Shown here: one piece after another, positions 49,301 to 59,309 of the stretch
How positions within the stretch are numbered: position 1 is the first letter of the stretch
Layout: the number at the start of each line of letters is the position of its first letter
From: Mermis nigrescens
Lineage: Eukaryota > Nematoda > Enoplea > Mermithida > Mermithidae
Reading direction: 5' to 3'
Length of the DNA stretch: 64,000 nt
Assembly: GCA_036768485.1 (NCBI GenBank)
Contig: JAVLUZ010000154.1
Location: forward strand, 28,690,456-28,754,455
Program-made: the position numbers and the translations under genes
Notes under the pieces: model-generated
Seen by the model: only the letters and a program-made list of their open reading frames with translations
Told to the model about the DNA's origin: nothing
Databases searched by the model: none

Positions 49301-49665
49301 TGCTTGTAAAGTTTAGAACATTTTTGTAAAGTTTAGAACATTTTTGTAAAGTTTGGAACATTTTTTGTAAAGTTTGGAACATTTTTGTAAAGTTTGGAAT
49401 ATTTTTGTAAAGTTTGGAACATTTTTTGTAAAGTTTGGAACACATTTTACACGTTATAACATAGGAAGTTTGTAAAGTTTCGAACATTTTTTGTAAAGTT
49501 TGGAACATTTTTGTAAAGTTTGGAACATTTTTGTAAAGTTTGGAACATTTTTGTAAAGTTTGGAACATTTTTTGTAAAGTTTGGAACATTTTTTGTAAAG
49601 TTTGGAAAATTTTTGTAAAGTTTGGAACAAAGCTTGTAAAATTTGGAACAAAACTCGTAAGAGTC
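49301..49665 (+). repeat. Foldback array 2, left arm (20-21-bp units)
   Basis: About seventeen units of TTTGTAAAGTTTGGAACAT, split at about 49,441-49,470 by a spacer with ACGTTATAACATAGGA. Units share the core GYARAGTTTGGAA with array 1. The minus strand stays open with FQTLQKM heptads. Confidence 0.95.
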
Positions 49666-50389
49666 AGAAGAAAGTTATATAAATGTTCAAATATCCGAAT
49701 TCAGCCACAATTAAAGGGGTATATTGCATCCAAAAACCTTGTTTCTATTGCCTAAGTTAATAAGGCAAGTAAAGCATAATGTGTACACGCTGTTAAGCAT
49801 CTGTACAGAAATTTGTATTTGTGACACTGTGTTATCTGTCTTATTGTTAGGTGTAAGCATGCTATTGCACAGTGTGCTTTAAATGTTGCTTGTTAATTGA
49901 TAAAGAGCTAGTAGCCTAAGCACACAGAAATTTGGCAGAAATGTTCATATTGTATACACAATACTATTTAAAGTCCACACTTTATTGGAAAAGTGTGTGT
50001 TAAGCTCACTTGCATTGCTACATTAATTGAGCAATTTAGCCACAAGACAAAAATTCAGGCTGCATGCTTTTGTCTATATTGTAAAATTATCATCTCAGTA
50101 CTGCAAATCCTGATATTTGAGACTATCAATTTAGAGTTTTGTCTATACAAAAGCTAATTTGCGCAGAAAAGTGCTATTCTATTAATTCAATTCTGGCATC
50201 TTTTAAAGCTTATTTCAACTTCATTTTATAGGTAAAAGCAGAAATGTACTACTTGGTGTCGCTGAAATCATCTAAGAGTGTTAGACCCTGAGGAAGGGGG
50301 ATCCCCCACCCCTATAGGAACCTGTGCTTCTCCAGGTGCAGAAGGAGAGGGGAGTAGAGATGTGCTGGGCCGCCTTTTTAGCCGGGGTC

Positions 50390-51391
50390 ACAGGGACATA
50401 ACACTTACCAAGGTATATCATACAGTATATGTGTACTGACTTAACATGCAATAAATACTGTTTCTCAATCATTGACTCATTTGGCACACGTAGCTGGTTT
50501 GTGTATTTTTATTGTCATTAATTGTACTGATGTACTAGGTGGTTACCATATTTACTGTAACTCAATAGGAAACTTGAGTGGGGCAAGTGGCTGTCATTCT
50601 TTCATTTGTAGAGCACTAAACCGTCCATATAAATATAATTCAAACATACAGTGGCTGGGGGATACTATAGTAAGTGAGCTATGTACGTATTACTCAAAAT
50701 TGAACTAATCTGGAAATCTTAGGATTCTAAAAAATAATGACATAAAAGGTTGATACTGCCCACATTCTATTCTTTGCTTGACTATTCACAATTTGGGGAA
50801 CGCTTATTTAGATAAGAATTCTCATTTTCGGCAAAATCAACAGAAAGAAGCCAGAAATGACAATGCTGCTTTGGCAGTAGTATCCTAGCTCAACCCTTCT
50901 TGGCACAAATTCCAACCCTGACTTACACAAAGTGCCGCACCTTAAGACCAATACACAAGGCCTACATTTGGGAAGACATTTGCCAGCAACCTATAGCATG
51001 GTGAAGAGCATATAGGCATCAAAACGCTACATGCAACATTAGTGAGGCAAAAAGAGAACAAAAGTCATTTGCCTAGAACATTATCAATATTAAAATAATA
51101 TAAAAGCTATAATTAACATTAGTGAGCTACATCGATCCTATTATCTGCTGCAAAGCACCCAGCATATACAACAATTTGTTATGCCCTAAAGTATGCATTG
51201 ATTGTTAATACAGTATGCCCTCAAACATCTTTGTCCATTCAGCCAAATGTGATGCAAATGCTTTCAAAAATACGGTTTAATCTAATCATACATACAACAA
51301 ACCACAACCATATTACCAATCTAGCTTACTTTTTGTAAATATGTTGCAAAATTTGATCAAAAGATTATATTATTTTTGTCGATTTTTTACA
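50390..51391. other. Foldback central spacer
   Basis: 1,002 bp not present in either arm. The longest frame (50,472-50,708, + strand, 78 codons) shows no transposase signature or known domain; an AATAAA lies near 50,450. If this element moves, the transposase must come from elsewhere. Confidence 0.7.
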
Positions 51392-52119
51392 GACCCCGGC
51401 TAAAAAGGCGGCTCAGCACATCTCTACTCCCCTCTCCTTCTGCACCTGGAGAAGCACAGGTTCCTATAGGGGTGGGGGGATCCCCCTTCCTCAGGGTCTA
51501 ACACTCTTAGATGATTTCAGCGACACCAAGTAGTACATTTCTGCTTTTACCTATAAAATGAAGTTGAAATAAGCTTTAAGAGATGCCAGAATTGAATTAA
51601 TAGAATAACACTTTTCTGCGCAAATTAGCTTTTGTATAGACAAAACTCTAAATTGATGGTCTCAAATATCAGGATTTGCAGTACTGAGATGATAATTTTA
51701 CAATATAGACAAAAGCATGCAGCCTGAATTTTTGTCTTGTGGCTAAATTGCTCAATTAATGTAGCAATGCAAGTGAGCTTAACACACACTTTTCCAATAA
51801 AGTGTGGAATTTAAATAGTATTGTGTATACAATATGAGCATTTCTGCCAAATTTCTGTGTTCTTAGGCTACTAGCTCTTTATCAATTAACAAGCAACATT
51901 TAATGCACTCTGTGCAATAGCATGCTTACACCTAACAATAAGACAGATAACACAGTGTCACAAATACAAATTTCTGTACAGATGCTTAACAGCGTGTACA
52001 CATTATGCTTTACTTGCCTTATTAACTTAGGCAATAGAAACAAGGTTTTTGGATGCAATATACCCCTTTAATTGTGGCTGAATTCGGATATTTGAACATT
52101 TATATAACTTTCTTCTGAC

Positions 52120-52500
52120 TTTTACGAGTTTTGTTCCAAATTTTACAAGCTTTGTTCCAAACTTTACAAAAATTTTCCAAACTTTACAAAAAATGTTCCA
52201 AACTTTACAAAAAATGTTTCAAACTTTACAAAAATGTGCCAAGCTTTACAAAAATGTTCCAAACTTTACAAAAAATGTTCAAAACTTTACAAACTTCCAT
52301 GTTATAACGTGTAAAATGTGTTCCAAACTTTACAAAAAATGTTCCAAACTTTACAAAAATATTCCAAACTTTACAAAAATGTTCCAAACTTTACAAAAAT
52401 GTTCCAAACTTTACAGAAAATGTTCCAAACTTTACAAAAAATGTTCCAAACTTTACAAAAATGTTCTAAACTTTACAAAAATGTTCTAAACTTTACAAGC
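52120..52500 (-). repeat. Foldback array 2, right arm
   Basis: Mirror of 49,301-49,665, with the central spacer (CATGTTATAACGTG) near 52,300. Confidence 0.95.
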
Positions 52501-53029
52501 ACTCTTATAAATTCAACAGACTTTGCCTACTGTACGTAGTATATTGTTTAAGACTACCTAACAGTATTGTAATCATTATGTCTCTAGTCCATGAAAATGC
52601 ATTGTTTTCCTACATGTATGAAGGGTTGCAATAATGAATATTATAGCCAACAAACAGCCTGGACAGTTATGTAGCAAGTATGTATGCAAATAATACCTAT
52701 CTCTATGAAAATTGGCTGACTGATTAATTACTTTACAGCCACACTACCCAACAAGGCCACACTAAATGCTTATTCTTGTGTTTCTATCTTGAAGACATGC
52801 CTATGGCATCAAATTGTTAAGTCTAATATACCTGTATAATCTATTTAAAAACTATGTCAAAGCAAAAAGTGTTTTTGACCAAATCATTCTCGTCTGTCGG
52901 TCTTAGCCCTGAATAAGTGCTGAACTCAGGCCCACCCACTTAAACTACATGTCTCTATTATACTATAGTTGGCTGGATGATAATGACATTTTGAATAACC
53001 CCAAAATATGTTTTAATATTCTCGGTATT

Positions 53030-53625
53030 TTTCCAAACTCTGCAAACTTTTTCCGAAACTCTGCACACTTTTTTCCAAACTCTGCACACTTTTTCTAAAC
53101 TCTGCACACTTTTTTCCAAACTCTGCACACTTTTTTCGAAGCTCTGCACACTTTTCTCGAAACTCTGCACACTTTTTTCGAAACTCTGCACACTTCCTAT
53201 GTTATAACGTATGAAAAATGTTCCAAACTCTGCACACTTTTTTCTAAGCTCTGCACACTTTTTCCAAACTCTGCACACTTTTTTCTAAACTCTGCACACT
53301 TTTTTCCAAAGTCTGCACACTTTTATCCAAACTCTGCACACTTTTTCCGAACTCTGCACACTTTTTTCCAAACTCTGCACACTTTTTTCGAAACTCTGCA
53401 CACTTTTTTCGAAACTCTGCACACTTCCTATGTTATAACGTATGAAAAATGTTCCAAACTCTGCACACTTTTTTCTAAGCTCTGCACACTTTTTTCCAAA
53501 CTCTGCACACTTTTTTCTAAACTCTGCACACTTTTTTCCAAAGTCTGCACACTTTTATCCAAACTCTGCACACTTTTTTCCGAAGTCTGCACATTTTTTC
53601 CAAACTCTGCACATGTTTTTCTAAA
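53030..53625 (-). repeat. Foldback array 1, right arm (expanded)
   Basis: Mirror of 48,321-48,775 but about 140 bp longer. The spacer CTATGTTATAACGTATG occurs twice (about 53,197 and 53,428), showing a tandem duplication of roughly 235 bp absent from the left arm. Confidence 0.95.
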
Positions 53626-54286
53626 GTGCTCAATTTGCCTACACTTTCTTTCTAATTGTTCTAAAACCTATGAGCCATTTTCAATGCTCACATGTAATTG
53701 AATTAAGTGCACACTTTACTTTAAGTTACACAAATAAAAAAGAAGTGCTTGAACCAAGTAAAGTTGATAAGTTGATAATACATCTTAATTATGTTTCTGA
53801 GGCCTTAATTGTATTGAAATGAAAGGTTTTGTTAAACTCCTCTGCATAGAAGAATAGCCTCGGAGACCTAACTAATCATAATAGTGTGAGTTGCTTTGTG
53901 CTCAGCTCAATAGTACACACTTTGTTAAAAGGTGTATGATCAGTATGTTAAATTCTGAATCAGTTTGAGCTATTCTTCTTCATGTATTCAGTTTGTACAG
54001 TAGGTATATAAGTTGATGTTGATCTCCTTTGCAAGACACATGCAGAACCTACCATTGTAGTTATTTGAGCCAAAAACAGTGTATTTTGATGTAAAACTAG
54101 CGAAAAACAGTAAAACTACTAGATTTTCTCGACCATGACCCATAATCAACAATCTCTACAGCATATGTTTGATTCAATCCAAAACCAAGATTTTAGCTCA
54201 ATTGGTCCATTATTTGCAATGCATGGCATTTTCACAATACAATGAATAATTTTGAGGTTTTTGAACTTTCTTAAATGAACGAGAAA

Positions 54287-54449
54287 CAGGCACGTAGCTG
54301 GCCCTCTTATTTTGGGGGGACCAACACCAATTTTGGGGGGGTCTAAGCCAAAAATAGCACAAAATAGCGTGTAAAAAGTCCTGTTTTTCCGGTTTTTTCA
54401 GAATTTTGGGGGGTCCGGACCCCCCAGTCCCCCCACAGCTACGTGCCTG
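54287..54449 (+). mobile_element. hAT-type MITE, copy 2 (163 bp), inside the foldback right arm
   Basis: Ends CAGGCACGTAGCTGG and CAGCTACGTGCCTG; flanked by ACGAGAAA and ACGAGAAG (7 of 8 match). The left arm has the uninterrupted sequence near 47,665, a clean empty site. Same family as 3874-4047, with the GGGGTCCGGACCCCCC palindrome. Confidence 0.9.
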
Positions 54450-55294
54450 ACGAGAAGGATTCAGAACATGAGACATAGCTCGTTAAGAACATTAAATTTT
54501 CTAGCTATTTACTGAATGAATTTTTTGAAATATGTCAGAAACTCACAGAATAATAGCTGAAAACATTAAAAGCTACAGTATTATAGCCTTTCTGGCGGCC
54601 ATATTGAAAAAGTGGAATTCTTTACTAAATCAGACAAATAGGCTATCATTCGATTGAGCTTTTTTGGGGTTTTCTAAAATGTGCTTAAACATTAAAAAGT
54701 CTGAAAAAATAGCGCGAGTAAAATGCACACCTTATGGGGGCAGCCATATTGGAAAAAAATTCAATTGAAATTGCAGGACGAACTATGCAGAAACACGAAA
54801 AACAAAAAGAGTGAAATTTAGAGCACTGAAATATCTAACTATTTTGCTATTTTCCAAAATATGAAACTTACTGTAGTGACTAAGCAAAGTTTGAGCACTT
54901 TTTCGAGTCTAGCATACTGTAGACATAGGCTAGCTATACTTTTTGGCAAAATAGTTTCATTCCAAGATTGTATATCTAAAACACTTTATTTCTTCAAAAT
55001 CCGTTCAGTGGTTCTTGAATTCATCTCAAAAAACCTCACTTCAATGAAATGAGTTATTCAATGGTGAGCAGGTTCATCAACTTTGACCGAGTGTCACACT
55101 GTAGGCGTGTTATAACATAAAAGATGGACTATTTTTTAAGCAAGCTGAGTGAATTGTGATCATTTATTGTATTTATTTTATTAACAAAAACCAGCTGATC
55201 GAAAGTTAAACGCTTAAATGTACTAAAATTCTCAAATTGTGTGAAAAAGTTGTCCTATCTTTTCTATATAATGGTACCATTTTCTGCGGCTCAA

Positions 55295-55362
55295 GCAAGG
55301 ACCGGGAAGTCAAAGGACCGGGAATTCGAAGGACCGGGAAGTGACGAAGGACCGGGAAGTCA
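55295..55362 (-). repeat. CTTCCCGGTCC short tandem, right arm
   Basis: Mirror image of 46,757-46,822, four units. Confidence 0.9.
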
Positions 55363-56082
55363 AACCTATATATACACACTCCTTTTGTGCATAGGTCCAC
55401 TTTAATCCCTAGCGCAGCTAGGCTTACTTTACACTCACATCCAATCCTTGGGCTTAGTTTTGTCTTAGTTTGGCACATTTTTGATATATTTAAGACTGAG
55501 TGGCAGGGGTAGCAAGAGCGGACCCCTGGCACACAATCTTTCTGCTTAGTTTTGCCATACTTTGGCATATTTATGGCAATTTTTAGACTGAGTGTCAGTG
55601 GTAGCAAGAGCGACCCACTGCTACATTTTAGGGGGACTTTCCCCTCCCCCGCTGAGGACCCGCAGGCAAAAGGGGTGGCCCAGGTTGACTTTGTTTACAC
55701 CTAGTTCAGCTAGGTTCACTTTACACTTAGTTTACATTCACAATTAGTTTACACTTAGTCTTAGTTTAATCCTAGTTTAATCTTGTTGGCACCCTGCCAA
55801 TTTTGACCCCTTCCACTCCTCAACTATGTCCTCATATGTTATAGCGTTAGTCTATGCTTAACCATTGCCTATCTTAAACCATTGTCTATCCTTAACCATT
55901 GCTCCCTGACCCTTATCCCAGGGAGCAAGACTCCGCCTCCTCGCCTATGCTTAACCATTGTATATGTTATAGCATCAGCCTATTTTATAACATAGGCTAT
56001 TTTAAAGAATTGCCTATGCTTAACCATTGCCTATCCTTAATCATTGCACCCTAGGGGGCCAGGTATAACTACTTGCATGCTT

Positions 56083-56759
56083 TACATCGCTTTTTAGCGC
56101 ATTGTATGATGAATTGATGATGAGTATATCATCGAGATAAATAATAAGACGCATGCCGATTTTCCGTAAAATAGAAACAACAGGTTTTAGAACCTTCGTG
56201 AAAACGCGAGGAGCACTAGAAAGGCCAAACGGCAAATACGTAAACTTAAAAATTCTCCCCTCAAACTGGAAGCAAAGATAATTCTGATGACTTGAATCAA
56301 CAGGCAACAAGAAATACGCATCTTTTAGATCTAATTTAGCCATAAAATCATTAGGCCGTAAAAGACCTTTAAGCATATGTATGCCTTCCATTTTGAAGTG
56401 CTCATATTTCAAAGACCTCTTTAGGTCTTTCAGATTTATAACAGGGCGCTAATCGCCACCTTTTTTGGGCACAAAAAAAAGTCGTGAAAGCCAGAGAACC
56501 GAAGAAATATGGTCAATTTCTACAATGGCCCTTTTGTTTAAAAGCCCTTGAATTTCAGATTTTATGATTTCCCTACGTTTTTCGGAAAAAATAAGCTTTT
56601 TCGGTGGAGAGAGCTGAGGGCTAGGAAAATATTCAAAAGGCAATTTATAGCCCCTGATTACATTTAACGTCCAAGAATCGGAAGTTATCTGCTTCCAGTT
56701 TGTGAGGAAGTATTTTAATCTGCCCGCTACGCAATCCGGAGGTACAGAAAAACGAGGTT
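56083..56759 (-). pseudogene. DIRS A reverse transcriptase, upstream half
   Basis: Minus-strand pol upstream of the foldback. Landmarks: VAGRLKYFLTNWKQITSDSW (leader block), SRLFFVPKKGGD then a TAG stop near 56,449, RPVINLKDL, LDLKDAYFLLP (motif A catalytic Asp), FGLSSAPRVFTK (motif B), IIYLDDILI (motif C, two Asp). The frame runs into the inserted element just after KSDVKHA. Apart from the stop codon and the insertion the palm domain is intact. It synthesises cDNA from the element RNA in an active copy. Confidence 0.85.
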
Positions 56760-57943
56760 AGTAAAATTACAGTACCTGTAATCTCCTTCCTGATCTTGAC
56801 GATCGTAAAACCGCGGCTCCTGCCTAGTAAAAAGGCCGCGGTTTGAAGAGCCAGCTCTCGGAGTAAATCGAACGCGTCTCGGAGGGGCGCGTGCTGCCAC
56901 TGCCTGCAAGATTACGAACTGCTTCCTGCAGTGATCTATCCGTGTGGCCCCGTTCTTTAAGCTGTTTGAGCAGCAAGGAGCCGAAAAGCGGCGGCGGAGA
57001 GATTTTGCTCGCAGCATCAATGGCGCGCATGACAGGCTCGGCAGAGATGGAATTTGATGTAATTTCTGGCAAGAATTTTGCCTTAATGCCGAGCAGGCGG
57101 TCAAATTTCGTAGCGGCGGTCGTAGGAAATATCCTGTAAGACCAGAGATAAGTGCCGCAAAGAATGCCAGAGCCGCGCGTAATGCATAAGAGGCATCCAA
57201 CTGGCCTTTATCTGCCTCGTTTAAGAGCGCAATAAGCGGAAAAGAGACTTCTAGCGCCGCTTGATGTAATTTACGCAAGCGCTCGTCTTTCCTCGGAGGC
57301 CAGGCTCCCAATTCCTCCAAGCAAAAGCGCAGATCGTCGTCTAAGACGGGCGCGACCGAAAAATGCAGTCAGGGACTGCTACTTTGTCATAACGCTCACG
57401 GCGCACAGTGGGAGATTCAAAAGTGCCACCCAGCTCTCTGATAGCGATATCAATAGTGCTGGAGCGCAATGCCAAATGCTGGCGTTTCGCCGAAGGCTCT
57501 TCTGAAAAAATTGGCAAAGGAGCTGCCGGCCGCTTGAAAACCGAGCGGCAAGAAGAGCATGAACTGCTTCGGCTGGTGGCAGAATCCGAACTAGAGTCGC
57601 TGGACGACTTTTCGGAAGCAGAATCAAGCGCTTCGGCATGGTGCATGGCATCAGAGCCAGCTACGGGCGCAAAATCGCGCGATGGCTTTAACACAGGCGT
57701 AGATCGCACAGGATCTGTTTCCTCCACCGAGGGATGATGGGCAGCCGCTAAACTGGCTGGCGAATGATCCGAATCCGGATCTAAACGTCTATTCAAGCGC
57801 CTGGTTGGAAGAGCTGAAGATCGAGTAGAAATCGAATCTAAAGAAGCTCTCGAGCAAAAAGAATTTTGCTTAGACATGAAAGATATACAGTAACCAAGTA
57901 AGCAAAGAAAAACGCGTAAACGCACGCCAGCTCGAGTGAACAC
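56760..57943 (-). pseudogene. DIRS A Gag-like ORF1, frameshifted
   Basis: The first segment (57,943-57,341) probably starts at the internal MSKQNSFC Met (57,877). It has a Ser-rich stretch (SASEKSSSDSSSDSATS) and a basic FKRPAAP..SAKRQ patch. A frameshift near 57,355 continues it in 57,320-57,130 (LEELGAWPPRKDERLRKLHQ), and another near 57,130 leads to EITSNSISAEPVMRAIDAAS and LFGSLLLKQLKERGHTDRSL, the block conserved with element B (LFGELLCGRLKDRG). It ends in an Arg/Ser-rich tail. Presumed RNA-binding structural protein; this copy is broken. Base composition here is clearly richer in G+C than its neighbours. Confidence 0.7.
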
Positions 57944-58805
57944 TGTAGCAGGTATAGCTAAAAAGCTTTTAACGAGCTATAAACCACGCCTACTCGGGGA
58001 ACAAGCACTGAGTTAAGTCTTAAGCCGTATTTATACTTCATGCAGGATCGCGTCGCAGGATTAAATGGTGTGACTTTTTCTAAAAATAGCATATCCTGCG
58101 AAAATCGTGCGAATTGACGCATTGCGCCGTCCGTTTATACTTCCTGCGAAAAATCGTGCGATAATCGACAAAATTCGTCGCATCGCGTCTTCGATTTATA
58201 CTTGCTGCGATTTCTCGCAAACTCGACTATCCTGCGATAAATCGTGTGATTTTTTCTGCAAATCTTGCGAATCATCGCACGATTTTTTCGCGTATATTTT
58301 TGCTCATTTTCGTCCTCGCCTGACCTCATTACAAATTCAGAGCATTGTTGCGTGACATAAATCATTTAAGTAGGCACGTCGACCCGCGTCGATTGGCGTT
58401 GCACATGTCAAATTTGACAGTTCAATAGAAATGTGCGCAAAAAAGGACGCGAATTCGCTTCCGAGCCCAATTTTGCGAATTCGCGTCGGACGTCAACTTG
58501 TTACTGAAATTAGTAATTTTTGACATTTTTCGCGGAGATGAACGCGATGAAGTATAAACTGAAATGCGATTCATCGCACGACGAAATTTCTTGCCTGCGC
58601 GAATTATTAAGCGATGCGAACTTCGCAGGAAGTATAAATCGAAAAATCGTATCGCGGACATTCCCGCGATTCGCACGAACAATTATTCGCGCAATAGTAT
58701 AAATCGAATTACCGTGCTTTGCCCGATCCTGCGACTGCGATATTTTGCAAGTTCGGCGCGATTCGTGAAGTATAAACCAGGCTTTAGTATAGCAGAGCGT
58801 ACAAT
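57936..58805 (-). repeat. DIRS A 5' inverted terminal repeat, interrupted by a MITE
   Basis: 57,936-58,019 (GTGAACACTG to AGTTAAGTC) plus 58,787-58,805 (GTATAGCAGAGCGTACAAT) form the repeat matching 42,786-42,935 and the complementary region; the intervening 764 bp are the Harbinger-like MITE and its target duplication. Confidence 0.85.
58023..58783. mobile_element. Harbinger-like MITE (761 bp, TTA target)
   Basis: Ends AGCCGTATTTATACTTCA and, inverted, AGCCTGGTTTATACTTCA; TTA at 58,020-58,022 and 58,784-58,786. Removing it restores the DIRS A terminal repeat exactly, as seen in the complementary region. The word GAAGTATAAA / TTTATACTTC recurs several times inside, among CGCGATT / TCGTGCGA words. 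The 3-bp TTA duplication fits PIF/Harbinger; no transposase is present. Confidence 0.8.
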
Positions 58806-59309
58806 CGACTTTTCTTCGTTAATAACGAGGCCAAGATTTCGTAAAATAAATCGCAAAAGGCATAAATCATGCTGAAGGCCATCCAGTGTTTGATTGAGTA
58901 GCAAAATATCGTCTAAATAAATGATGAAACGTAAGCCTACATGTCTGGCTATAGCACTGAAGGGTTTCAATAATTAAGTAAATACGCGGGGGCCGAAGAA
59001 AGACCAAAGCGGCAAACAGGTTAATGAGTAAATGACGTTTGCCCATTCAAAACAGAAACACTTTTGAGGTTTTTCGATTATAGGAATCGCAAAATACGCA
59101 TCTTTTAAATTGAGTTTCGCCATGAAATCGTTTCTGCGTAAAATATCTTCAATGACAATTATAGTTTCCATTTTAAAATGTTCGTATTTAATATATTGAT
59201 TTAATGGGCGTAAGTTTATAACTGGCCGTAAGCCTCCTGTTTTCTTGGCTGTGAAAAAAAATTGGGGAAATCCAAATACCTTTCCCATCTGAAACTCGTG
59301 AGATCGCAT
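58806..59309 (-). pseudogene. DIRS B reverse transcriptase, upstream half
   Basis: In two frames: 59,309-58,974 with FFTAKKTGGLRPVINLRPLN and LNLKDAYFAIP (motif A), then 58,970-58,806 with FIIYLDDILLLNQ (motif C) and LRNLGLVINEEKS, where the frame meets element A. The downstream continuation is at 42,785 and below. A frameshift in the motif B region (PLWSFFGPRVFT) marks decay. Confidence 0.85.

Larger units (their letters stand above)
46045..50389 (+). repeat. Foldback left arm
   Basis: From the outer end: terminal block with repeated GGATAGGCAATGGTTAAG-like words; a TAAACTAAGTGTAAAC-rich stretch (46,340-46,430); near-repeats of GTCCGCTCTTGCTACC...CACTCAGTC (46,500-46,640); four CTTCCCGGTCC units; AT-rich sequence related to the relic at 25.2 kb; array 1; unique sequence; array 2; and a G/C-rich inner end. 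The reading frame at 46,449-46,913 is mirrored at 55,607-55,206 only because the arms are inverted copies, and has no recognised domain. Confidence 0.9.
46045..56073. mobile_element. Giant foldback (long inverted repeat) element, 10,029 bp, no transposase seen
   Basis: Inserted in the DIRS A reverse transcriptase. Termini read AGTAGTTATACCTGG inward on both sides. The flanks TGCATGAGT (46,036-46,044) and TGCATGCTT (56,074-56,082) match at 7 of 9 positions, a probable 9-bp target duplication. Left arm 46,045-50,389 (4,345 bp) and right arm 51,392-56,073 (4,682 bp) are near-perfect inverted copies; the length difference is explained by a MITE and an expanded array in the right arm. The centre is 1,002 bp. 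Foldback elements and MULE-type transposons share the 9-bp duplication and long modular TIRs, but no protein confirms either class. Confidence 0.9.
51392..56073 (-). repeat. Foldback right arm
   Basis: Inverted copy of the left arm, differing by few substitutions. Extra relative to the left arm: the hAT MITE at 54,287-54,449 and a duplication of about 235 bp within array 1. The high arm-to-arm identity implies gene conversion, hairpin replication or recent insertion. Confidence 0.9.
42786..58805 (-). mobile_element. DIRS-type retrotransposon A (inner, younger), split by a foldback element
   Basis: Inserted into the reverse transcriptase of B: codons stop at 58,806 and resume at 42,785. Ends are AATAAAAGATTCTAC (42,786) and GCAGAGCGTACAAT (58,805); the internal complementary region at 43,734-43,843 joins their complements through a single ATT, confirming both termini. 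Gene order on the minus strand: Gag-like region, reverse transcriptase, RNase H, tyrosine recombinase, complementary region, RG-rich segment, 3' terminal repeat. Gag and pol have frameshifts and one visible stop, but the recombinase is intact. Without the inserted elements A would be about 5.2 kb. Confidence 0.9.

Noticed and set aside
46757..53625. CRISPR-like array because of regular short repeats
   Set aside because: Units are contiguous with no unique spacers of constant length, there are no cas genes, and the genome is animal.
46036..56082. Foldback as assembly artefact (sequence folded back on itself)
   Set aside because: Unique 1-kb centre, differences between arms (MITE, array length, substitutions) and a plausible 9-bp target duplication argue for a real element, although long reads should confirm it.
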